Source: an uncultured Pseudomonadales bacterium | Lineage (GTDB): Bacteria > Pseudomonadota > Gammaproteobacteria > Pseudomonadales > Azotimanducaceae | Assembly: GCA_943787425.1 (NCBI GenBank) | Contig: CALSMJ010000005.1 | Coordinates: 62,001 to 126,000 of the forward strand | DNA: 64,000 nucleotides | Reading direction: 5' to 3' | Part shown: positions 1-8,257 of the stretch, piece after piece | Position numbering within the stretch: the stretch's first letter is position 1 | Layout: each line of letters starts with the position of its first letter | Made by a program: the position numbers and the translations under genes | Notes under the pieces: model-generated | What the model was told of the DNA's origin: nothing | Databases searched by the model: none | What the model saw: the letters and a program-made list of their open reading frames with translations, nothing else

Positions 1-42
1 TTTTGACCTTGACGAGACCCTCGTTTCACGCCACATTTAACC

Positions 43-1020
43 ATGCCAATTTCGTTGACACCACAGCAAAATCAAGCGGGCGACCCGGATCTCGCCGCTC
101 AGGGGTTTGGTCGCTTGAGTAAGACCCCGGCCCTTCAGTTTGATTTGAACACCCAATTTACGCGCGCGACCGAACATTTTGAACGATGGGGTTTCGTCGT
201 CCTCGAGCACGCTCTTAAGAACCAAGAAATTAAGGCTTTAAATCAGTTTTTTGACGATAGTCAGCAACAACGGCCGGACTTATGGGGATTGGGTGCGCGA
301 CGCAAACCACATCATCGAAACCAAGGCTTGATTTTGAGCCAGCCCTTACTCGACTTCCCCGAACTCGATCAGTATCTGCAGCATCCTGGCAGTTTTTCTT
401 TGATCGCTGCGCTTTTGGGCGGCGCTGAGCACGTGCGATGGAGCGAGTTTAATTTCCGAGAAACACCGTTGAACGCGGGCCTGGGTACGATGAACTTTCA
501 CCACGATGCCGTGTTGCCCGATCGTCATCTGCGCTCGCCCTACTTGCCTTGCGATTATCTTTGCAGCATTCACTATTTAACGCCTGTCACCGCCCTGAGC
601 CCTGCTTTTTGTGTCGTACCCGGTAGTCATCGGTTTGAATCCCTGCGAGAAGCTTACGAAGCGATGGGCCCGGATTACGTTGAGCAACCCATCCATGGCC
701 CAGCCGGCACCTGCATCCTTTACGACACCGCGTTATTCCACACCAGGCTTGATGGCAATGGTCGCGAAGGGCGCCGAACCTGGCACCAATATCACGCCAG
801 AGGCGGGTTTTTAAGGAGCAGTTTGCCCACCACGTCGCGTTACATCCGAGCGCCTAGCCCGTCTCTTACTGACTGGAACCTTATTCCGCAGCGTTTAATT
901 GAACATCCAGATCCAATGCTTCGGCGCTATTTTTCGCACTGGAATAGCGCCCAAGGGGAATGGGTTGCCAGCGGGTTTGCCCCGGAGGTGCGGGCCGCGA
1001 TGCCGCGGGGTGAAAGTTAA
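43..1020 (+). CDS. PhyH-family Fe(II)/2-oxoglutarate dioxygenase
   Basis: A 325-residue member of the phytanoyl-CoA dioxygenase (PhyH) superfamily, predicted cytosolic, hydroxylating an unknown small molecule with iron and 2-oxoglutarate. The metal triad is visible: H153-x-D155 in the NFHHD stretch, and a distal His at 233 (ALFHTR). An Arg at 244-245 could hold the 2-oxoglutarate carboxylate. The VPGSHRF segment near residue 192 is typical of the family. There is no signal peptide. It stands alone at the window edge, convergent with the methyltransferase gene, so context does not reveal a substrate. The fold call is firm; the substrate is unknown. A second, different PhyH protein lies at 10750. 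Confidence 0.85.
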   Translation: MPISLTPQQNQAGDPDLAAQGFGRLSKTPALQFDLNTQFTRATEHFERWGFVVLEHALKNQEIKALNQFFDDSQQQRPDLWGLGARRKPHHRNQGLILSQPLLDFPELDQYLQHPGSFSLIAALLGGAEHVRWSEFNFRETPLNAGLGTMNFHHDAVLPDRHLRSPYLPCDYLCSIHYLTPVTALSPAFCVVPGSHRFESLREAYEAMGPDYVEQPIHGPAGTCILYDTALFHTRLDGNGREGRRTWHQYHARGGFLRSSLPTTSRYIRAPSPSLTDWNLIPQRLIEHPDPMLRRYFSHWNSAQGEWVASGFAPEVRAAMPRGES

Positions 1021-1072
1021 TTCCATACTGGATCCGCGCCGATCGCGCTTTTCTTATGATTTGGCCGCAACA

Positions 1073-1837
1073 TCACAATTTGGTTAGCTTAAAAACCTGC
1101 TCGGACGGATACGCCCTTGCCCACGCCCAAGCTATTGAGAAGCGGTCCGGCGCCATGACGGCCGGCGCCTGTATCTCCAAATAATCATCAACGCGAAACC
1201 CTTGTTCCTTGAACAATCGAAACCATTTCGACAGTGGTAAATTAAACTCAATACCGCCCGGATCGATGGCGGCCTCAGTCCAATCCATTCGGTGCAGATC
1301 AAAGTAGCTGCGCATCGTTGCATTTGTCACGGTCTCACCGTCATCGTCCGTACACACCATGGCCCAGGGCGAATGCCCGAGAAAAATTAACCGCCCACCA
1401 GGCACCAAGAGTCTTGCCGCCTCCGGAATCCATCGGAGTGGATCGCACCAAATTGCAGCACCATACTCACTGACTACAATATCTGCACAATGATTTGGTA
1501 ACGGCGTGGCTTCGGCATTGCTTTGAATAAAGGTAATCTTCGATTGAAACTGCGCCGCAAACCGCTGCGCCGTGGCCAATTGTTGAGACGATAAATCAAT
1601 GGCCGTGACAGCCGCCCCGCGTTGCTCAAACCAGCGCGAGACGTAACCGGTTCCACAGCCCAGCTCAACCACTGACCCGCCCGCAAGCCCACTCGGAATG
1701 AGCTGCAGCTCAGCTTCTGGCGTTTCCCAAATTCCCCAGTAGGGCCGATCAGCGCGCCATGCCGCCGCCCCGCGCTCGACCCATTCGGGAGCATAAGCGT
1801 CCCAAAACCGTTGGTTTTCAATTAGATGGTCAGTCAT
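1073..1837 (-). CDS. Class I SAM-dependent methyltransferase
   Basis: A 254-residue class I methyltransferase. Motif I reads VVELGCGTGYVSRWF, followed by the acidic post-I strand (AIDLS) and a D-I-V-V-S-E motif II region, giving a Rossmann-like SAM site; a Methyltransf_11/25-type domain is likely. The frame is open much further upstream, but that part overlaps the YceI gene. I therefore start at the ATG at 1837, which overlaps the TGA stop of the YceI gene by 8 bp (ATGACTGA), a normal translational-coupling arrangement. The substrate is not identifiable. The two genes probably form one transcript. Confidence 0.85.
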   Translation of the reverse strand: MTDHLIENQRFWDAYAPEWVERGAAAWRADRPYWGIWETPEAELQLIPSGLAGGSVVELGCGTGYVSRWFEQRGAAVTAIDLSSQQLATAQRFAAQFQSKITFIQSNAEATPLPNHCADIVVSEYGAAIWCDPLRWIPEAARLLVPGGRLIFLGHSPWAMVCTDDDGETVTNATMRSYFDLHRMDWTEAAIDPGGIEFNLPLSKWFRLFKEQGFRVDDYLEIQAPAVMAPDRFSIAWAWARAYPSEQVFKLTKL

Positions 1838-2426
1838 TAAAGGGCAATACAAAATCGACCGGCACCAGGGTACTGATCGAAAGTAACCCGGCCAAGCTGC
1901 GTAGGGTTTCGATGCCCGGGCCATAACCGAACTCGCTGACATCAATCTCGGCCTGACCCGATACCACCAGGTCGCCCATGGCATCTCGCGCAAGGGCCAT
2001 CTCGATCGACCGTGTTTGAGAGACCCCATTGGCCACCAAGGTCACAACGACAGGCTCGGAAATCGCCTTGCCGGCCCGCGCCTTGGCAAACACTTCAGGT
2101 GGCAACTGGGCAGAGACCGTTGCCAGCGGGCTTTGTGAAAACAAATGCTGCAGCATGCGTTCATTTCGAATCGGAATGTTGGTTTCGGTCGTGCGAAGGT
2201 CAACCACTAACGCCACCTCCCCAGTGCTCGACACAGAGCCCGATTTAAATTTAATTTCGTGGCGTTCCTTAATTAGGTCGTTTTTGGTTGAAGTCACACC
2301 GATCACAGCGGTCTTAAGATCCAATTGGTAAGCCGAGTCTGCCAAGCCTTGCGCGCTCCACAGCAAACAACCGAATGGGATCACGAAAAACTGCTTTGCC
2401 CTGACCAGTAACCTTTGTTTCATCAT
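1830..2426 (-). CDS. YceI-like exported lipid-binding protein
   Basis: A 198-residue protein with an N-terminal signal peptide (basic start, hydrophobic run to about residue 29, ending LADSAYQ) and a body resembling the YceI lipocalin-like family: YQLDLKTAVIGV, then a strand pattern with ETNIPIRNERMLQHLF, where YceI proteins carry a conserved N-x-x-R/H region. YceI proteins bind isoprenoid-type lipids in the periplasm, but the ligand here is unknown. The start at 2426 is chosen because an AAGGA lies 6 nt upstream; an open frame continues above it without a ribosome site. It is translationally coupled to the following methyltransferase. Confidence 0.75.
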   Translation of the reverse strand: MMKQRLLVRAKQFFVIPFGCLLWSAQGLADSAYQLDLKTAVIGVTSTKNDLIKERHEIKFKSGSVSSTGEVALVVDLRTTETNIPIRNERMLQHLFSQSPLATVSAQLPPEVFAKARAGKAISEPVVVTLVANGVSQTRSIEMALARDAMGDLVVSGQAEIDVSEFGYGPGIETLRSLAGLLSISTLVPVDFVLPFND

Positions 2427-2562
2427 TGAGTGTCCTTTGTGTGCATTATTTCGAACAGGCCCTCGTGAATCATACCGCGCCACTGTGCGACTGAACCATT
2501 CCAAAGACCCATGGTTGGTTCTACGCGGATTAACAGCTCATTGTGCACCCAGGCAAGCCGAA

Positions 2563-3702
2563 TCAACCCGGCGTGCCCCAACGCATCAAAACGGCATCGT
2601 GATAGCCTGTTCGGATTCGACGGACACCCGACAGCGCCACATCCAGATCTCGATCACCCGTATCAACAACGACAAAAGCGCTCGCCAAGCCTTCGAGCTT
2701 GGTCTTGGTGGCCACCACCTCGATAGCGGGCAGACCAACCGCCCGGATAACCTTTGGACTGAACTGCTGATTACCCCGACCAAACACATGACCTTGTCCG
2801 CCAATTACCGTCACCACAATCCGGCAAGGACCCTGCGTTGTCCATTTCAGCAAATCCAATGACGTCACGTCGTGTTGTAACACTTCATGGTTACGGATGA
2901 CGTCAACGCCCAACAACGTATTGGCGAGCCCAAGGGTTGCCATAATGGCCGCAACTGTTTGGCCGCTGCCCATGAAGTAGATGGTATCCGGCAGCATTGA
3001 CGCCACAAAGTCGGCCGCAATCTCTTGTTGCGCCAATCCTTCCGACTCACGCCCTCCGACTTTGGTGCTTTGAATGTAGCTTAATGCCGCGGGAATCTGT
3101 AACTCGCCATAAAATTTTGCCATCACCCGGCCCTGCCGAAAGGCCTCCTCATCAATATCGCGGACTTCACCGACCATGGCGGACAACAGTTTGCCGGCGA
3201 GCAGATCGCGCAGTATTTCCGTTACCGCAAGCGGATGATTGGCAAATACGCCGGAATGCATTTTGACGCCACACGGAATGCCCAAAATGCATTGATCTGC
3301 ATCCGCAGCATCCAGCACATCCCGCGCGGTGCCGTCCCCGCCAGCAAAGAGCAGTACATCAACTTTTGCGGCCTGCAGCGCCCGGGTTGCGCGCTTTGTA
3401 TCCTCACTCTGGGTTTCAGTCGGGGTGGCATACACAATCTCGCTTTCGCCCACCCCTAATTCTAGCAGTGCTTGCTCGCCCATCGCCCCGCTACAGGTCA
3501 CCCAATGAATGTCTCTGAGTTGATGTTGCAAGGGCGAGAACGCCATCACCACTCGGCGACAGACCTGACTTTCGATACCCTGGGCCCGGGCAAGTGCCTG
3601 AACCTCAACCCCGTCACTGCCCTTCAACCCTGCCGGTCCGCCAATACCCGCGCAGGGATTCATCAGCAACCCAATACGCAGTTTCTGCGCGCTGCTTTGC
3701 AT
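2563..3702 (-). CDS. ATP-NAD kinase-like protein, AcoX type
   Basis: A 379-residue member of the diacylglycerol/NAD kinase superfamily, COG3199/AcoX branch. The N-terminus IGLLMNPCAGIGG is the typical first strand and loop, and FAGGDGTARDV near residue 118 is the GGDGT nucleotide-binding motif. IPCGVKMHSGVF follows as the second conserved loop. Canonical NAD kinases are about 290 residues, so this longer form is probably a specialised relative, and NAD phosphorylation should not be assumed. The ATG shares one base with the stop of the upstream thioesterase gene (TAATG), so the two are co-translated. A second paralogous kinase lies at 22352. Confidence 0.8.
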   Translation of the reverse strand: MQSSAQKLRIGLLMNPCAGIGGPAGLKGSDGVEVQALARAQGIESQVCRRVVMAFSPLQHQLRDIHWVTCSGAMGEQALLELGVGESEIVYATPTETQSEDTKRATRALQAAKVDVLLFAGGDGTARDVLDAADADQCILGIPCGVKMHSGVFANHPLAVTEILRDLLAGKLLSAMVGEVRDIDEEAFRQGRVMAKFYGELQIPAALSYIQSTKVGGRESEGLAQQEIAADFVASMLPDTIYFMGSGQTVAAIMATLGLANTLLGVDVIRNHEVLQHDVTSLDLLKWTTQGPCRIVVTVIGGQGHVFGRGNQQFSPKVIRAVGLPAIEVVATKTKLEGLASAFVVVDTGDRDLDVALSGVRRIRTGYHDAVLMRWGTPG

Positions 3703-4121
3703 TAACGAAGCCGGTCCAGACTAAGTCGCTTCACAACAGAGCTAAAGCTGAAGCACGGTTCGCCCGCAACCATGCACTCGCCGGAAACAAAGACCAGCGA
3801 ACCGGTTTTGCGATTAATCCTGGGCTGGCAAGTTATGACCTGGCCGAGTTCAGCACCTCGAAGAAACTCGCAAGAAAAACTGACGGTCACACAGGTTTCG
3901 GTTTCGTAATGATCGGTCGCTGCCATACACAACGCGAAATCTGCAAACGTCATTAAAACGCCGCCATGTACCGACCCCATCGCGTTGCAATGCTTCGCTT
4001 TAAGCTCAAAGCCATAGCACCCAAAAGCCGCGCTGCCCTTAGGTTCAAAGTAAAATGGCCCGATGTGATCCTCTGCTGGGTCGAACCCAGATTGCACCAT
4101 CATGGTTCCTGGAAAGCTCAT
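3702..4121 (-). CDS. PaaI-like hot-dog thioesterase
   Basis: A 139-residue hot-dog fold protein of the PaaI/YigI acyl-CoA thioesterase group. The family loop is N-A-M-G-S-V-H-G-G-V-L (HGG near residue 53), followed by the central helix MTFADFALCMAA and strands including VSFSCEFLRGAELG. Two in-frame ATGs, at 4127 and 4121, are possible. The Shine-Dalgarno AGGAG at 4133-4129 leaves only 1 nt before the first but 7 nt before the second, so the second is chosen. It is coupled to the downstream AcoX-type kinase gene. The acyl substrate is unknown. Confidence 0.82.
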   Translation of the reverse strand: MSFPGTMMVQSGFDPAEDHIGPFYFEPKGSAAFGCYGFELKAKHCNAMGSVHGGVLMTFADFALCMAATDHYETETCVTVSFSCEFLRGAELGQVITCQPRINRKTGSLVFVSGECMVAGEPCFSFSSVVKRLSLDRLR

Positions 4122-4170
4122 GCCCATTCTCCTCTTGTCGTTAACGCGATTAGTTCTTCAAACCATTTGT

Positions 4171-4271
4171 AGGTTCAAACTGTTTATCGGTTCAAACTGT
4201 TTATCGGTTCAAACTGTTTCATCGGTTTAAACTGTTTTATCGGTTCAAACTGTTTCATCGGTTTAAACGGT
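4171..4271. repeat. Six-copy 17-18 bp intergenic tandem repeat
   Basis: Six consecutive copies of a unit close to ATCGGTTCAAACTGTTT begin at about 4171, 4186, 4203, 4221, 4239 and 4257. Copies differ at one to three positions, alternating TTCAAAC and TTTAAAC forms. The array fills the spacer between epmC and the thioesterase gene, both on the minus strand. There are no spacers of constant length between units, so it is not a CRISPR array. Confidence 0.9.
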
Positions 4272-4272
4272 C

Positions 4273-4797
4273 CTAGGCATTCTGCGCTTGGGGTTCGGCA
4301 ATCCTCTGCGAGCCGGCCTGCGCGTTCACCAAATTGGCTTTCGTCAAGGCCGCCAGAAAATAGCTTGCTCGGGCCGGAAGTCGCGTTCGGATCAAGCGAC
4401 GCTCTTCCGCGACACGAGCTTTAAACGCGCTGCTGGGTAAGCGTGCAACATCATCTGAGCTCACCCGAAAATCGACCCCGGCTGCTTCAGCAAAAAGCGC
4501 TTCTAGGGCTTGCGGCCTGGCTTCGACCGCCTCAAAAGCCGCTTGCTGGGTTGCAGTTCGGGACGGTAAGTACCAGTACCCGTAGTCATCCATTTGCCGG
4601 CGCTGGGGGCCTGCCAAGCACCAATGAGCAACTTCATGGAGCGCACTGGCGCTGTAGTCTGCCCGAAAAACAATGACTGCCCAGGCGCCCGCCTTCGCTG
4701 CGCGATAAAACGGTTCAGCGCCACCCCCTTTCAAGTGCACGCAATAACGCGCGCCTAGACTCTCGTTAAAGACCTGGATGATCCGACTGACCGGCAT
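4273..4797 (-). CDS. epmC: Elongation factor P hydroxylase EpmC (YfcM family)
   Basis: A 174-residue YfcM/EpmC protein. EpmC hydroxylates the beta-lysylated lysine of elongation factor P after EpmA and EpmB have acted. The family core is plain: LHEVAHWCLAG with the H-E-x-x-H metal motif, RRQMDDYGYWY, then Q-x-x-FE-x-VEARPQALE. A longer frame exists, but its extension overlaps the gamma-glutamylcyclotransferase gene, so I start at the ATG at 4797, 9 bp after that gene's stop. No efp, epmA or epmB is visible in this window, so they must lie elsewhere. It ends just after the tandem repeat array. Confidence 0.88.
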   Translation of the reverse strand: MPVSRIIQVFNESLGARYCVHLKGGGAEPFYRAAKAGAWAVIVFRADYSASALHEVAHWCLAGPQRRQMDDYGYWYLPSRTATQQAAFEAVEARPQALEALFAEAAGVDFRVSSDDVARLPSSAFKARVAEERRLIRTRLPARASYFLAALTKANLVNAQAGSQRIAEPQAQNA

Positions 4798-4805
4798 CGG
4801 GGCCT

Positions 4806-5282
4806 TCAAGATCCCAACTCTGCAACGGGTGTCGCGGCGAGGCCCGCAAAATATGGGCCCGACAAATACTCTGCGCCCGCTAACAAGTGGTTTAAGTAGC
4901 TTTGTGTCGGCTTGCAACCCGTTTCAATAAACTGCGGGTTCGCCTCATAAACCCAAGCTGCAGCAACACCTGTCTTGGTTTCAATCGACATAATGCTGCG
5001 ATTGTAACGGATGGGGTACCCTTCATAAGGATCCATTTGGAGAATATTCTCGGGCGCAGCCAGCGCATAGAGTACACCCTCCACCGTGCCCGTAGGCCAG
5101 GGCTCAATGTTGGCATGCGCAACCCCCTGCGCCCCTTTGGCTCGCTTGTTAAATACCAAACGATGTCCTACTAGCCGACCGGCGCACCGCCGAACGAACG
5201 CCATACCGCGCTGCTGCACCCGCTCAACATCCATATTGCTACCATAGGCAAAATAGAAATCTGCCAACAACCCTAGGCTCAT
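4806..5282 (-). CDS. Gamma-glutamylcyclotransferase-like protein
   Basis: A 158-residue GGCT-like (AIG2) fold protein. The nucleotide-sequence-independent marks are FAYGSNM at residues 11-17, which forms the pyroglutamate-binding loop, and D-P-Y-E-G-Y-P, whose Glu is the expected general base. The family releases 5-oxoproline from gamma-glutamyl amines or peptides; which substrate is used here is unknown. Its ATG overlaps the tusA stop by 4 bp (ATGA), and epmC follows 8 bp after its own stop, so tusA, this gene and epmC look like one transcript. Confidence 0.83.
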   Translation of the reverse strand: MSLGLLADFYFAYGSNMDVERVQQRGMAFVRRCAGRLVGHRLVFNKRAKGAQGVAHANIEPWPTGTVEGVLYALAAPENILQMDPYEGYPIRYNRSIMSIETKTGVAAAWVYEANPQFIETGCKPTQSYLNHLLAGAEYLSGPYFAGLAATPVAELGS

Positions 5283-5506
5283 CCCTTTTTAATCCAATAC
5301 TGATACCCCGATTCACTTTCGGTTTTGTCGAGCATTTCATGGTTCATAAATCGGCAAAAGTTTTCGAAATCCCAGCTGGTTGAGGGATCGGTTGCGAGCA
5401 CTTTAATGACCTCACCTTGGTTCATCTCTCGAACTTTATTTCTCAAGAGCATGAGCGGCTCAGGGCAGCGCAACCCCAAGGCATCTAATTCGTAATCTGC
5501 GTCCAT
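5279..5506 (-). CDS. tusA: Sulfurtransferase TusA
   Basis: A 75-residue TusA. It carries persulfide sulfur from the cysteine desulfurase IscS to TusBCD/MnmA for 2-thiouridine in tRNA. The signature LDALGLRCPEPLMLLRNKVR contains the acceptor Cys14, and the rest (D-P-S-T-x-x-D-F x n F-C-x-F) is full length for the family. It has a divergent gene upstream and overlaps the next gene by 4 bp. The nearby ttcA, which also thiolates tRNA, fits the local theme, although they are not in one operon. Confidence 0.93.
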   Translation of the reverse strand: MDADYELDALGLRCPEPLMLLRNKVREMNQGEVIKVLATDPSTSWDFENFCRFMNHEMLDKTESESGYQYWIKKG

Positions 5507-5602
5507 CCATCACCTCTTTGAACCCGACCTTGCCATTATGACACAAAGGTTGAGTCGAGCCGCTTGATCAGTATAATCGCGCGCTTACGATTAGGAGGCA
5601 TC

Positions 5603-5890
5603 ATGATCAAAGTATTAATCGAACGTCAGATCGCTGAAGGGCTCGCGCATTACTACGATTGCACCATCCGTCGTGTGATTCATTCGGTCAACCAGGCGCC
5701 CGGTTGTTTGGGCGGTGAATCGTTAAAGGAAACAGAGAATTCTCACCGACGAGTCATCCTGTCGAAGTGGGACCGTCTGAGCGATTGGCAGGCCTGGTAC
5801 ACCTCTGACGAACGCCGCCAAGTACTGACTGAAATTAGTCCGCTGCTCGAGAGCTCAGAGCGGATCACCATCCTTGAAGCGATGCACTGA
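5603..5890 (+). CDS. Small antibiotic-biosynthesis-monooxygenase-like protein
   Basis: A 95-residue protein resembling the dimeric alpha-beta barrel (ABM/YgiN-like) family: an opening IKVLIERQIAE strand and helix, a middle APGCLGGESL, and a closing strand ending in the W-x-x-W region (SKWDRLSDWQAWYTSDER). The start at 5603 is preceded by a perfect AGGAGG at 5593-5598, whereas the frame above it has no ribosome site. Its last 36 bp overlap the convergent yheU gene. Function is not predictable beyond fold; roles in small-molecule oxidation or degradation are common in the family. Confidence 0.75.
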   Translation: MIKVLIERQIAEGLAHYYDCTIRRVIHSVNQAPGCLGGESLKETENSHRRVILSKWDRLSDWQAWYTSDERRQVLTEISPLLESSERITILEAMH

Positions 5891-6112
5891 TTTTTTTTCG
5901 GTCACCGCGTCAACCGAAACAATTAACGCCGTTTCACTCTCCGGGTCAAATTCAATCAAAGCTTTGCCCGTTGCTAATTGCGTTCGCACCATCCGGCATT
6001 TTTCCTCAAAACTGTAGTCAACCTGACCATAGTCGGTGCCTTCTCGGAGCACAAAAGCTTCGATTAGGCCCCGTTGGGCGTCTGCACTGAGCGATTCAAA
6101 CGGTATATACAT
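5855..6112 (-). CDS. yheU: YheU-family protein (UPF0270)
   Basis: An 85-residue protein matching the YheU family: MYIPFESLSADAQRGLIEAFVLREGTDYG and V-x-x-V-R-x-Q-L-A-x-G-K-A-L-I-x-F are the diagnostic stretches. It is slightly longer than the E. coli version at the C-terminus. Function is unknown. The 3' end overlaps the convergent ABM-like gene by 36 bp, so the last 11 codons of each are read from both strands. Confidence 0.82.
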   Translation of the reverse strand: MYIPFESLSADAQRGLIEAFVLREGTDYGQVDYSFEEKCRMVRTQLATGKALIEFDPESETALIVSVDAVTEKKSVHRFKDGDPL

Positions 6113-6187
6113 TCTGCGTATTAACCTTGTCCTGTGGCGGGACTTTGATCGCCGGGTGTGATCGAGGCCTGCAACCGTCCAGTCATA

Positions 6188-7024
6188 CTAAGAAAGGTTA
6201 ACAAGATCTAACAACCGCTGCGGCTTAGCACTGAGGTCTTCGAAATTAAACAACGATCGGTCTAGCAGTTGTGACGGCGCAACGCTGCTCAAAGCGCGGA
6301 AGATGGTCTCGATTCGACCCGGAAACTGTTTATCCCAAGTCAAGAGCATTTCCTTAATCACTTGCCGCTGCAAATTATCCTGAGACCCGCACAGGTTGCA
6401 GGGAATGATTGGGAAGGCGCGCAAGTCCGCGTAAGCCATCAAATCTTTTTCTCGACAATAAGCCAGGGGCCGAATCACCACATTACCGCCATCATCGGAC
6501 AATAATTTCGGTGGCATGGACTTTAGTTTTCCACCATGGAACAAGTTGAGAAACAAGGTCTCGATCAGGTCATCACGGTGGTGACCGAGGGCGATCTTGG
6601 TAAACCCTTGCTCTTTGGCATAACGATACAGAATCCCGCGGCGGAAACGACTGCACCAGCCGCAATAGGTCTTGCCTTCGGGCACCATTTCAGTGACCAA
6701 AGAATAGGTATCTTCTTCTAAAATGTGGAAATCAATGCCAAGGCCCGCCAAATAATTGGGTAACACCGTTTCGGGGAACCCCGGTTGCTTTTGGTCTAGG
6801 TTGACCGCCACCAGGTCAAAATCGATGGGCGCTCGGGTCTTCAGTGTCATCAAAAGATCGAGCATTGCGTACGAATCTTTACCACCCGATAAGCACACCA
6901 TCACCTTGTCGCCCGCCTCGATCATGTTGAAATCACCGATGGCGCGCCCAACCTCTCGGCGCAATCGTTTCTCGAGTTTTATGCCCTCGCGCTTGGCTTT
7001 GGCTTCGGGAGACTGATCGGGCAT
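6188..7024 (-). CDS. ttcA: tRNA 2-thiocytidine synthetase TtcA
   Basis: A 278-residue TtcA. It makes 2-thiocytidine at position 32 of certain tRNAs using ATP and an iron-sulfur cluster. The PP-loop LSGGKDS is near residue 50, and the cluster ligands appear as C-G-W-C and [16 protein letters not shown] is the family's adenylation motif. The open frame continues 39 codons upstream into the divergent deacetylase gene; the ATG at 7024 (MPDQSPEAK) is the plausible start. The 58-bp divergent gap to the next gene must hold both promoters. Confidence 0.93.
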   Translation of the reverse strand: MPDQSPEAKAKREGIKLEKRLRREVGRAIGDFNMIEAGDKVMVCLSGGKDSYAMLDLLMTLKTRAPIDFDLVAVNLDQKQPGFPETVLPNYLAGLGIDFHILEEDTYSLVTEMVPEGKTYCGWCSRFRRGILYRYAKEQGFTKIALGHHRDDLIETLFLNLFHGGKLKSMPPKLLSDDGGNVVIRPLAYCREKDLMAYADLRAFPIIPCNLCGSQDNLQRQVIKEMLLTWDKQFPGRIETIFRALSSVAPSQLLDRSLFNFEDLSAKPQRLLDLVNLS

Positions 7025-7082
7025 AACAGAGTACTCTAGAATTTTCCGCGCAAAGTTTAACACCGAGGAGAACTGATCTGAA

Positions 7083-8135
7083 ATGATTACCACCGATCGC
7101 TTTTTGCTTATCTTGGTTTTCCTATTCACGCTGCTACACAACTCGGCCCATGCCCTGGTGATCTTGCAGTATCACCATATTGCGGATGACACCCCGTTTT
7201 CGACCAGTACTAAACCCGAAGTCTTCGCGGCGCATCTTGAGCACTTGGCTCAGTCTGGTTTTAAAATTGTTTCGCTCAGCGAGCATTTCTCACAACAAAA
7301 CGAAGGTGATGGCAGCGCAAACGCGCTGGAAGTCGCAATTACCTTTGATGACGCCTATCGTAGTATTTTTACCGAGGCCTTCCCTTTACTGCGCGCCAGA
7401 GGCTGGCCCTTCACCATTTTCGTAGCCACGGACCTTGTTGGCAAATCCGGTGGGCGCTACCTGACTTGGGATGAGTTGAAAGCCATGAAGGCTGCAGGCG
7501 GCGAGATCGCGAATCACAGCACAGGCCATCAGCACTGGGCGAGAAAACCGACCAGCAAAAGCCTTAAAGCCTGGTCGGAGGAATTCTTGCAAGACACCCT
7601 ACGGGCTCAGGAAATCCTTGAAACGCATCTGAACTTCGCGCCAAAACACTACGCCTTGCCTTACGGCGAATACCATCCGTTGCTTGTGAACCAGCTGCTG
7701 GCTGCTGGCTTTTTGATCTTTGGCCAACACAGTGGCGCTGTGTCACGGCCCGCCCCGCTGGTCATCCCACGATTCCCGATGGGCGGGCCCTACGCGGATC
7801 TCGGCAGTTTTAAAACCAAGGTATTGACCCGCGCCTTTCCGGGTGTGCCGGCATTGCACAATCCCATCCTGACCGGGCTTGAAACAAAGCCCATGATCAA
7901 TGCGACCGCCTTGGGCCTTCTCAATGCCCGCGGTTTGAACTGTTTTGGGCCGAACGGGGCCATCACGCCCGAATCCCAACACGGCGGCATTTTGATTCAG
8001 GCAAGCGCGCCCCTACCAGCTGGACGAGCGCGCTATAACTGCACCCAGATGAGTGATCAACCCGGACGCTTTTACTGGCATTCCTACTTCTGGATGAAAC
8101 AGCATTCTGACAATACTTGGTACGCGGAGCCTTAA
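7083..8135 (+). CDS. Exported polysaccharide deacetylase
   Basis: A 350-residue secreted NodB-type carbohydrate esterase (CE4-like). A clear signal peptide covers residues 1-24, ending N-S-A-H-A. The catalytic motifs are ITFDDAYRS (metal and base aspartates) and NHSTGHQHW (H-S-x-x-H). ALPYGEYH matches the later R/Y-P-Y-G motif. The C-terminal part after about residue 260 is outside the catalytic domain and not recognised. It probably removes acetyl or similar groups from envelope or environmental polysaccharide. A hairpin terminator follows at 8140. Confidence 0.85.
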   Translation: MITTDRFLLILVFLFTLLHNSAHALVILQYHHIADDTPFSTSTKPEVFAAHLEHLAQSGFKIVSLSEHFSQQNEGDGSANALEVAITFDDAYRSIFTEAFPLLRARGWPFTIFVATDLVGKSGGRYLTWDELKAMKAAGGEIANHSTGHQHWARKPTSKSLKAWSEEFLQDTLRAQEILETHLNFAPKHYALPYGEYHPLLVNQLLAAGFLIFGQHSGAVSRPAPLVIPRFPMGGPYADLGSFKTKVLTRAFPGVPALHNPILTGLETKPMINATALGLLNARGLNCFGPNGAITPESQHGGILIQASAPLPAGRARYNCTQMSDQPGRFYWHSYFWMKQHSDNTWYAEP

Positions 8136-8139
8136 AGCA

Positions 8140-8156
8140 GGCCTGCCTTGCAGGCC
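8140..8156 (+). terminator. Hairpin after the deacetylase gene
   Basis: GGCCTGC and GCAGGCC form a perfect 7-bp stem around a CTT loop, starting 5 bp after the stop codon. The following bases CCTTCC are only weakly U-rich, so it is a probable but not ideal intrinsic terminator. Confidence 0.55.
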
Positions 8157-8257
8157 CCTTCCTGACTTGGCAGCGTAGTCACCTTGCAAAAGATAGCACT
8201 TGAAAACTTCAGGCGCCCGAACCTAAGCTAGACCTTCAAACCAAGTTAGAGCGCATA

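Noticed and set aside
4171..4271. CRISPR array
   Set aside because: Units are directly adjacent, with no unique spacers of constant length, and no cas genes are in the window.
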